Shown here piece after piece: positions 1 to 4,847 of a stretch of DNA of 6,009 bases. A program made the translations under genes and the position numbers. The DNA lies in the NCBI GenBank assembly GCA_902772605.1, contig CACYBG010000231.1, positions 1 through 6,009 on the forward strand, in the 5' to 3' direction. Each line of letters opens with the position of its first letter. Position 1 is the first letter of the stretch. Source of the DNA: an uncultured Spirochaetaceae bacterium. GTDB taxonomy: Bacteria > Spirochaetota > Spirochaetia > Treponematales > Treponemataceae. The notes below the pieces were generated by a model. It made no database searches. It was not told the DNA's origin and saw only the letters and a program-made list of their open reading frames with translations.

Positions 1-29
1 AGAATCGTTACGATGATTGACCAAATCAT
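1..29 (-). CDS. Start of a divergent gene, 9 codons visible, possible small membrane protein
   Basis: Only the first nine codons lie in the window, reading MIWSIIVTI, and the gene leaves the left edge. The call rests on the translation signals: a full AAAGGAG ribosome site (minus strand, 43-37) sits seven bases before the ATG, and an extended -10 box lies further upstream. The peptide is strongly hydrophobic with no early charge, which suggests a first membrane helix or an uncleaved signal anchor. Small GlsB/YeaQ-type membrane proteins can begin in a similar way, but nine residues cannot establish a family and I assign none. It is transcribed away from pgi. Confidence 0.6.
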
Positions 30-36
30 TTTTTTG

Positions 37-43
37 CTCCTTT
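37..43 (-). promoter_or_regulatory. Ribosome binding site of the divergent gene
   Basis: The minus strand reads AAAGGAG, a near-perfect Shine-Dalgarno sequence, seven bases before the ATG at 29-27. It is the strongest ribosome site in the window and is the main reason for calling a gene from nine codons. Confidence 0.7.
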
Positions 44-74
44 GGTGAATTTTTGCGTAAAAAATGCTGATGAT

Positions 75-103
75 TTTTCACTTTCCTTATTAAAAATTAT
101 AGC
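75..103 (+). promoter_or_regulatory. Candidate pgi promoter
   Basis: TTTTCA (75-80) and TATAGC (98-103) each match the sigma-70 type consensus at four of six positions and are separated by 17 bases. They would give a start near 110 and a leader of about 49 bases. The -10 occupies the same bases as the divergent promoter, so the two would compete. In an AT-rich stretch this could be chance. Confidence 0.22.
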
Positions 104-104
104 A
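96..104 (-). promoter_or_regulatory. Extended -10 promoter of the divergent gene
   Basis: The minus strand reads TGCTATAAT, a consensus TATAAT preceded by the TGn extension, so a good -35 box is not required; none is evident at 17 bases. It predicts transcription starting near 89 and a leader of about 60 bases. It overlaps the weaker candidate -10 for pgi on the other strand. Confidence 0.45.
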
Positions 105-118
105 TATTTATTCGTTTT

Positions 119-136
119 TTGCTAAATTAATAGCAA
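119..136. repeat. Operator-like inverted repeat upstream of pgi
   Basis: TTGCTA and TAGCAA are perfect inverted arms separated by six bases. The repeat lies between the predicted pgi transcription start and its ribosome site. It could be a repressor site or a small leader hairpin. No known operator is recognised and the arms are short. Confidence 0.35.
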
Positions 137-158
137 TAAATTATATCAGAGGCATTTT

Positions 159-1748
159 ATGGCTAAAATTTCTTGGAACAATTTGAACAAACTTGTCAGC
201 TTCAAGGAACTGAAGGAATTCAAGGACTCGGTTTCACTGGCAAAGGTTCTCTCCGGTGCGGCAGGTGTTAAGCGCGTCGCAGAATTCTCCATCCCGATGG
301 GTGGCGGATTGGTTTATAATTATGCTGCGAAAAAGGTCAACCGTCAGTTGATTACAGCGTTCAAGAAAGTCGTAAAAGAATCCCAGCTTTTGGAAAAGTA
401 TGAAGCTCTTTATAACGGTGAAATCGTGAATACCGGTGAGGAACGCATGGTCCTTCATCAGCTTACCCGCGGACAGCTTGGCGATGACGTCGTGGTGGAT
501 GGAGTAAACAAGCGTGATTTCTATGTCGAGCAGCAGAAGAAGATTGCCGATTTTGCAACGGCCGTACACACCGGAAAACTTGTAAACGAAAAGGGTGAAA
601 AGTACACCACGGTATGTCAGATTGGAATCGGCGGTTCCGACCTGGGACCTCGCGCCATGTACCTTGCACTTGAAAACTGGGCCAAGGCAAACAACAAATT
701 CAAGATGGAAGCCCATTTCATTTCAAACGTCGATCCTGACGATGCAGCCGCCGTACTTGATTCAATCGACGTTTCCAAGACGATATTCATCCTCGTTTCA
801 AAGAGCGGAACTACACTCGAAACACTTACGAACGAATCATTCGTAAAGAACTACCTCAAAAGGAAGGGACTTGAGTCTGCAAAGCACATGATTGCAGTAA
901 CGAGCGAAACTTCTCCTCTCGTTGGAAACCCTGATTACATGGCGGCTTTCTTCATGGATGATTTCATCGGCGGTCGCTATTCTTCAACGTCAGCGGTAGG
1001 CGGAGCAATCCTGAGCCTGGCATTCGGACCGGACGTGTTCTCTGACTTCCTGAAGGGAGCCGCTGAAGAGGACAAGCTTGCAACCGAAAAGGACATCACC
1101 AAGAATCCTGCTCTGATGGATGCATTGATCGGCGTGTTCGAGCGCAACATACTGAACCTTCCGTCAACCGCAATACTTCCTTATTCACAGGCACTTTCAA
1201 GGTTCCCTGCACACCTTCAGCAGCTTGACATGGAATCAAACGGAAAGAGCGTCAACCGCTTCGGAAAGAAAATCAACTATGTGACAGGACCTGTAATTTT
1301 CGGAGAACCGGGAACAAACGGACAGCACTCGTTCTATCAGCTCCTCCATCAGGGAACGGACATCATTCCGCTCCAGTTCATTGCATTCCAGAAAAATCAG
1401 AAGGGAAGCGACATAACAATCAAGGGGTCTACAAGCCAGAAAAAGCTCTGTGCAAACGTCGTGGCCCAGATTGTTGCATTTGCACTTGGAAAGGATGACG
1501 AGAATCCGAACAAGTTCTTTGCCGGAGAAAGACCTTCCAGCCTGATTTACGGAAAGGAAGTCAATCCAACGACCGTCGGAGCCCTTCTTGCACACTACGA
1601 AAACAAGGTCATGTTCCAGGGATTCCTTTGGAACATCAACAGTTTCGATCAGGAAGGCGTTCAGCTCGGAAAGAAGCTTGCAACTGCCGTCCTCTCTGGT
1701 GAAATGTCGGGTGCTCTCAAGGCATTCTCCGATCTTCTCATCAAATAG
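159..1748 (+). CDS. pgi: Glucose-6-phosphate isomerase
   Basis: This cytoplasmic enzyme interconverts glucose-6-phosphate and fructose-6-phosphate in glycolysis and gluconeogenesis. The 529-aa protein is full length for the family (usually about 530-560). Visible motifs are GIGGSDLGP (156-164) and SKSGTTLE (214-221), which hold the sugar phosphate in the first SIS domain, and the signature GGRYSSTS (271-278). MESNGK follows, with the expected catalytic base Glu359; then GTNGQH with His390, and FDQEGVQLGKK (496-506) with Lys505. The usual Glu in the last signature (GVE) is Gln here, a mild variation. Every expected active-site residue is present. The ATG is supported by AGAGG at 148-152, six bases upstream. 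The gene stands alone: it is divergent from the gene on the left and convergent with the minus-strand pair on the right. Confidence 0.97.
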   Translation: MAKISWNNLNKLVSFKELKEFKDSVSLAKVLSGAAGVKRVAEFSIPMGGGLVYNYAAKKVNRQLITAFKKVVKESQLLEKYEALYNGEIVNTGEERMVLHQLTRGQLGDDVVVDGVNKRDFYVEQQKKIADFATAVHTGKLVNEKGEKYTTVCQIGIGGSDLGPRAMYLALENWAKANNKFKMEAHFISNVDPDDAAAVLDSIDVSKTIFILVSKSGTTLETLTNESFVKNYLKRKGLESAKHMIAVTSETSPLVGNPDYMAAFFMDDFIGGRYSSTSAVGGAILSLAFGPDVFSDFLKGAAEEDKLATEKDITKNPALMDALIGVFERNILNLPSTAILPYSQALSRFPAHLQQLDMESNGKSVNRFGKKINYVTGPVIFGEPGTNGQHSFYQLLHQGTDIIPLQFIAFQKNQKGSDITIKGSTSQKKLCANVVAQIVAFALGKDDENPNKFFAGERPSSLIYGKEVNPTTVGALLAHYENKVMFQGFLWNINSFDQEGVQLGKKLATAVLSGEMSGALKAFSDLLIK

Positions 1749-1755
1749 GATTTAG

Positions 1756-1796
1756 GGAACCGCTGATTGATGCCGGAAGCATTATTCAGTGTTTCC
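1756..1796. repeat. Imperfect hairpin repeat, copy A (pgi 3' region)
   Basis: Two 18-base arms (1756-1773 and 1779-1796) pair around the loop CGGAA, with two mismatches and two G-U pairs. No run of T follows, so it is a poor terminator. The minus-strand text CACTGAATAAT resembles CGCTGAACAAT and CGCTGAATAAT in the hairpins at 2432-2475 and 4731-4772, which makes this one of three related elements. GTTTCC-TT-GGAAAC (1791-1804) overlaps its right edge. Confidence 0.5.
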
Positions 1797-1854
1797 TTGG
1801 AAACGGATTTCATGAATTGCCCGCTTAATTTTACGGTGAGGCGTTAAAATGATG

Positions 1855-1898
1855 AAGCCCGAAATTCTTTTTCAGTAAAGGATTCCGGGCTTTTTTTT
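1855..1898 (+). terminator. Intrinsic terminator of pgi, possibly bidirectional
   Basis: AAGCCCGAAATTC (1855-1867) pairs with GGATTCCGGGCTT (1880-1892) in a 13-base stem with one mismatch and one G-U pair. Eight T (1891-1898) follow on the plus strand. It lies 106 bases after the pgi stop, between convergent genes. On the minus strand the stem is followed only by CTTCATCATTTT, so it may also stop the membrane-protein transcript, but less efficiently. Confidence 0.85.
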
Positions 1899-1949
1899 GT
1901 TTTCATGCTTTTTTTTTCGTTCGATGATTTTCACGCCTTTTCGTTTCAA

Positions 1950-2405
1950 TCAGCTTGATGCAGAATTCTTTTTCCATGACTTGAACGCAAGGATGCCCGA
2001 AGCAATCGCAACTATTGTCCTAAGGATGAATACCGCAAGGTCTACCGTGCACATTACCGTCCATTTACCCGCCGGAATGCATCTTGTTGCGGTCCCCAGA
2101 AAATTGATCAGTTCCAGTACCGCCATTATGATTGCAATTGCCGCACATGCGCTTTTCACCCATCTGTTTTTGAATCCATCGGCAAAAAGTCCGACGGTAA
2201 CTGCAAGCGAGAGAGCAAAAAGCAGTATCCAGTTCAGGGTTCTTCCTACTGTAAGGGGCCTGAAGTTGAACGTCACTGCAGATTCCCCTTCGCCGATTGA
2301 AAAGGAGGTTTTGTTTCCCATCAGTATGATTGCAACCAGATAGAGGACCGTGAGTATTCCGCTTATGATTGCCGCCGTCGTTGTCAGTGCCTTCCTTCCT
2401 TTCAT
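1950..2405 (-). CDS. Four-helix membrane protein of unknown function
   Basis: I recognise no family. The start chosen is the ATG at 2405, giving 151 aa beginning MKGRKALTTT, because GGGAG (2415-2411) lies five bases upstream. The open frame extends 14 codons further, to 2447, but that longer start falls inside a hairpin and has no ribosome site. Four hydrophobic segments are visible at about residues 7-29, 56-76, 83-103 and 116-140. A polar loop of about 25 residues (31-55) separates the first two helices, and a short basic tail (KSWKK) follows the last. The Lys/Arg at residues 2-5 and at the C terminus would place both ends in the cytoplasm by the positive-inside rule. It lies 57 bases downstream of the RNB nuclease gene on the same strand, with no clear promoter between, so co-transcription is likely. 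Coding looks sound because start signal, hydrophobicity pattern and strand agree. Confidence 0.8.
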   Translation of the reverse strand: MKGRKALTTTAAIISGILTVLYLVAIILMGNKTSFSIGEGESAVTFNFRPLTVGRTLNWILLFALSLAVTVGLFADGFKNRWVKSACAAIAIIMAVLELINFLGTATRCIPAGKWTVMCTVDLAVFILRTIVAIASGILAFKSWKKNSASS

Positions 2406-2410
2406 TTTCA

Positions 2411-2415
2411 CTCCC
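2411..2415 (-). promoter_or_regulatory. Ribosome site that fixes the membrane-protein start
   Basis: The minus strand reads AAAGGGAGTGAAAATG. GGGAG, five bases before the ATG at 2405, favours the 151-aa product over the 165-aa open frame. Confidence 0.65.
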
Positions 2416-2431
2416 TTTTTGTTCGATTCCG

Positions 2432-2475
2432 GTGAAACGCTGAACAATCCGCTTTCGGATTATTAAGAGTTTTCC
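2432..2475. repeat. Imperfect hairpin repeat, copy B (overlaps the nuclease stop codon)
   Basis: A perfect core AATCCG-CTTT-CGGATT (2446-2461) extends outward through several mismatches to about 2432 and 2475. The nuclease stop codon (2465-2463) lies inside one arm. No clear T-run follows on the minus strand, so it is more likely an mRNA-end or processing structure between two co-transcribed genes than a strong terminator. The text ACGCTGAACAATCCG is shared with copy C, with one difference. Confidence 0.5.
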
Positions 2476-4409
2476 TTGAGAAAATCCACCGTAAGTTCAG
2501 GAAGCTTTATGTTCGCCGCCTTAACCTTTATGGTCTGGTTCAGTTCCACCTTTCCGTCCACCGGTATGGCCGTTTCCATTGCCAGTGAAGGAATGCTGAA
2601 CATGGGTACTTTCTGGGTGTTGTCTATGCAGATTGCTTCTCCGGTCCAATCGGGATTCTGCAGAAGGTAAACCAGCGTCCAGTGCGTGTTGCTCTTCCTT
2701 TCAGCCTTGTGTGCCGCCTGTGCGCTTTCCTCTCCCGCCGAAACCCTCAAAAGCATAGTGTCCTTGTCGAGCATGGGTCTTCCGTCCAGAAAAGCCCTGA
2801 GCTGTATGTGTGCAATCAGGTCGCCGTAACGTCTGAGCGGGCTTGTCACCTGGGTGTACATTCCGATTCCAAGCCCCCAGTGCATTGATGGCGTTACGCC
2901 TACGTTCCTCTTGTGCATGCATCTTCGGAGCCTGTACTGTCCTGCAAGTCCATCGGGAAGATCCTGCGGTATGGTCGGCTGGTCCTGACTTACGTAGGGG
3001 AAGGGGATTCCGTTCTGGAATGCAAATTTTGCGGCTCCTTCACCGGCAAGGACCATCATTTCCCTGACCATTTCTGCGCTGTCCGGGTGGGGTGACGGAG
3101 ATATGGAAACCTTTTTGGTCTCCGGATCGACCGTGATGTGGACTTCAGGCATGGAAATCTGTACGGCCCCCCTTTTTTTTCGCCTTATCGAATTCCGTTC
3201 TGCAATCTCGAAAAGCGGTTTCAGTTCCGGAGCATCCTTGAGTTCATCGGCCTGTTCGTAGGTGAGTCTCTTGACCTTTACAAGGGTCTTGATTACGGAA
3301 CATTCCTCTATGTCGCCCTCCGAATCGAGCTTGAGCCTGAATGAAAGTGCGCGGCTTGTTTCCGTGAGTCCGAGTGCGTAATCTTCCAGTGCATTTTCTG
3401 CAAGCATCCTTGCGGCACCTTCCGGTATGTAGAGAGTTGCACCCCTTTCCCTGGCACTTTTGTCCACGCTGTCGTCCGGCATGACCGTACTTGCAGGGTC
3501 GGCTATGTGCACCCAAAGGTAGGTTCCGTCAAATGCAACCGCATCGTCCGGGTCGTTGGACCAAGCGTTGTCTATTGCATACGATACGCCCTGAACCGTG
3601 GTCCGCTCTTCGTCTGGAGGAGTTGAAAGTCCGTGGCTTGAAGATTTGGTCGAAAGTCCCCAGCGCGTAGGGTAGGGGTTTTTCGTTATGGGCCATATTC
3701 CCGTTTCCAGAAGGAGTCTGTGCGCCATCTCCTGTGTTTCCTTGAAATGTCCGTCGTGCAGGGTCTTGCTTTTGTCTGCCGTCCCAAGTGCAAAAGCCTC
3801 CACGTCGCCCATGAATTTTGCATCTTCCGGAAGAAGCTCTCTTTTTTTCAGGCGTGAAAGGAATCCCGTCCTGAGTTCGGCATCCCGATTCTTTTCTTCC
3901 GCCTTTCTGATGATGGAGTCGATTTCTTCCTGCGGTCTGGGCGTGAAAATGAGTTTTCCTTCGTTGAAATCCTTTGCACTCATGCTGAAAAAGACCGTGT
4001 TTTTAAGTGCCGTGTAAAGCATGAAAGATTCCGACGCTTCCATGCCCCCGTGAAAGAGTCCTGCAAGTTCTTCAAAATCCATCGGTGCGGATGAGGTCTC
4101 TTCGTCTGAAACCAGAAGTTCATAGGTTTCCTTTATCTGATTGAAGATTTCGTTCTCATCTTCGAACTTGAACTGACAGTCTTCCGACGGAGCGAGCTTT
4201 TCCGCCTTTTCAAGCACTTCTTCAAGGCTTGCCGGGCCTTCGCTCAATGCTATGACATCCTTTTCACGGACGCTGAGGGTAGAAAGGCTTTCCTTTTTTC
4301 CCGTAAAAGTCCTGAACTGTATTGGAAATTTTCCGTTTGCTGGTTCACCGCAGACAACGGCGGCGTCCTTCTTGTATAGTACGATGCATTTGTTCTTTAT
4401 CAAGTTCAT
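2463..4409 (-). CDS. RNB-domain exoribonuclease (RNase II/R family)
   Basis: Members of this family degrade single-stranded RNA from the 3' end, releasing nucleotides with metal-ion catalysis, in the cytoplasm. The RNB domain spans roughly residues 260-545. IDNAWSNDPDDAV (279-291) carries the four metal-binding aspartates in the RNase II spacing: Asp280, 286, 288 and 289. HIADPA (301-306), RGATLYIPEG (322-331) and TSPLRRYGDLIAH (522-534) follow in order. The N-terminal 260 residues resemble no cold-shock pair I recognise; they begin with a short beta-like stretch and contain acidic helical segments. The C-terminal 75 residues may be a degenerate S1/OB domain. At 648 aa it is RNase II-sized, shorter than RNase R (about 710-810). 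I leave the symbol blank because rnb and vacB/rnr cannot be separated here. The start is the first ATG; its ribosome site (GGGG, two bases away) is poorly placed. A TTG at codon 3, eight bases from GGGG, is an alternative. Confidence 0.92.
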   Translation of the reverse strand: MNLIKNKCIVLYKKDAAVVCGEPANGKFPIQFRTFTGKKESLSTLSVREKDVIALSEGPASLEEVLEKAEKLAPSEDCQFKFEDENEIFNQIKETYELLVSDEETSSAPMDFEELAGLFHGGMEASESFMLYTALKNTVFFSMSAKDFNEGKLIFTPRPQEEIDSIIRKAEEKNRDAELRTGFLSRLKKRELLPEDAKFMGDVEAFALGTADKSKTLHDGHFKETQEMAHRLLLETGIWPITKNPYPTRWGLSTKSSSHGLSTPPDEERTTVQGVSYAIDNAWSNDPDDAVAFDGTYLWVHIADPASTVMPDDSVDKSARERGATLYIPEGAARMLAENALEDYALGLTETSRALSFRLKLDSEGDIEECSVIKTLVKVKRLTYEQADELKDAPELKPLFEIAERNSIRRKKRGAVQISMPEVHITVDPETKKVSISPSPHPDSAEMVREMMVLAGEGAAKFAFQNGIPFPYVSQDQPTIPQDLPDGLAGQYRLRRCMHKRNVGVTPSMHWGLGIGMYTQVTSPLRRYGDLIAHIQLRAFLDGRPMLDKDTMLLRVSAGEESAQAAHKAERKSNTHWTLVYLLQNPDWTGEAICIDNTQKVPMFSIPSLAMETAIPVDGKVELNQTIKVKAANIKLPELTVDFLKENS

Positions 4410-4460
4410 TTCCCCACTGAAATTCTATATGGGTCGAATGTAGAGTTTTGAAAATTAAAA

Positions 4461-4490
4461 TTCATATCAAAAACGGCCTCCCGTCGTGAA
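4461..4490 (-). promoter_or_regulatory. Candidate promoter of the nuclease operon
   Basis: The minus strand has TTCACG (4490-4485), an 18-base spacer, then TATGAA (4466-4461) preceded by TGA, an extended -10. It predicts a start near 4454 and a leader of about 45 bases. A second option is TTCAAA (4452-4447) with TATAGA (4429-4424) at 17 bases, but that leaves a leader of only about 8 bases. Both are weak matches in AT-rich DNA, and both overlap the inverted-repeat element at 4437-4591. Confidence 0.28.
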
Positions 4491-4502
4491 CCTGCCCCAA
4501 AT

Positions 4503-4528
4503 ATCGCAATGTGCACTGCACAGGCGAT
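4503..4528. repeat. Nested palindrome inside element I
   Basis: ATCGC (4503-4507) pairs with GCGAT (4524-4528), and inside it GTGC (4511-4514) pairs with GCAC (4518-4521) around ACT. The unpaired stretches are three and two bases. It would form a modest hairpin in RNA of either strand. Confidence 0.4.
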
Positions 4529-4619
4529 TTTATGTCAGAACCACGATTCCGACAGTTTTTGCCATAATTGACAAACTCAAAACTCGACATTGGACGGCTT
4601 TATTGGCATAGAATGGAAA

Positions 4620-4690
4620 AATGTCGAGTTTTGCATTTACCAGACAATGCCTGTTTTCAGATTATTCAATAAATTGCAAAACTCGACATT
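4620..4690. repeat. Inverted-repeat-bounded element II (71 bp)
   Basis: AATGTCGAGTTTTGCA (4620-4635) and TGCAAAACTCGACATT (4675-4690) are perfect 16-base inverted arms around a 39-base AT-rich centre. The arms share their outer 13-14 bases with the ends of element I. They could fold into a long stem, or act as paired protein sites. No flanking direct repeat is seen. Confidence 0.6.
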
Positions 4691-4730
4691 TAACCTATAT
4701 GATTATCGGCATAGATTGAAGGGGTCGTAA

Positions 4731-4772
4731 GGAAAACGCTGAATAATCCGAAAACGGATTGTTTTGTTTTTG
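4731..4772. repeat. Imperfect hairpin repeat, copy C
   Basis: AATCCG-AAAA-CGGATT (4745-4760) is a perfect core. It extends through wobble pairs and mismatches to about 4734 and 4771. On the plus strand it is followed by GTTTTGTTTTT, so it could act as a plus-strand terminator, yet no plus-strand gene leads into it. ACGCTGAATAATCCG differs from copy B at one base. Confidence 0.5.
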
Positions 4773-4795
4773 AAGGTCGTTCGGAGCTGTGCTGC

Positions 4796-4827
4796 AAAAA
4801 AAAACGCCACCGAAAAAATCAGTGGCG
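4796..4827 (-). terminator. Intrinsic terminator of the sugar ATPase gene
   Basis: On the minus strand CGCCACTG (4827-4820) pairs with CGGTGGCG (4812-4805), eight pairs with one G-U, and is followed at once by nine T (4804-4796). It begins 20 bases after the ATPase stop codon, so the ATPase gene is the last of its transcript. Confidence 0.92.
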
Positions 4828-4847
4828 CTTCATCGGTTCAACCCGAT

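Larger units (their letters stand above)
4437..4591. repeat. Inverted-repeat-bounded element I (155 bp)
   Basis: AATGTAGAGTTTTGA (4437-4451) and TCAAAACTCGACATT (4577-4591) are 15-base inverted ends with one mismatch. The interior holds a small hairpin and the candidate nuclease promoter but no open frame of note. No target-site duplication is visible at the edges. It could be a non-autonomous mobile relic, a pair of regulator sites or a dispersed genomic repeat; the sequence does not decide. Confidence 0.5.
4410..4795. other. Gene-free interval with repeats
   Basis: These 386 bases hold no credible gene. Contents from left to right are the nuclease leader and candidate promoter, an inverted-repeat element (4437-4591) with an internal hairpin (4503-4528), a second inverted-repeat element (4620-4690), and a hairpin of the ACGCTGAA type (4731-4772). 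Short open frames inside lack ribosome sites or run through the repeats. Because the ATPase transcript ends at 4796, the interval should be transcribed only in the nuclease leader unless it encodes a separate RNA. Confidence 0.7.

Noticed and set aside
234..716. Open frame of 160 codons on the minus strand
   Set aside because: It lies wholly antisense to pgi, whose motifs are intact. It is a shadow of the pgi reading frame.
159..1748. Possible shift in codon preference along pgi, with GGA for glycine becoming more common after about 1140
   Set aside because: It is an impression, not a count. All catalytic motifs read through without a break, so recombination is not supported.
1849..1878. Nine-residue frame MMKPEILFQ with GAGG upstream
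   Set aside because: Most of it is the terminator stem, and the Shine-Dalgarno match is likely coincidental.
1897..2343. Open frame of 148 codons on the plus strand
   Set aside because: It starts in the terminator T-run without a ribosome site and is the complement of the membrane-protein gene, which has a proper start and a coherent helix pattern.
4584..4614. Promoter formed by TCGACA and TAGAAT
   Set aside because: The spacer is 19 bases here and 23 at the other copy, and no plus-strand gene follows.
4437..4690. CRISPR array
   Set aside because: The repeats alternate in orientation, are 13-16 bases long and have unequal spacing (about 127, 28 and 45 bases), unlike a CRISPR array.
4621..4719. 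32-codon plus-strand open frame beginning MSSFAFTRQC
   Set aside because: Its start and middle are the inverted repeat arms of element II. There is only a poor GGAA upstream, and the composition looks random.
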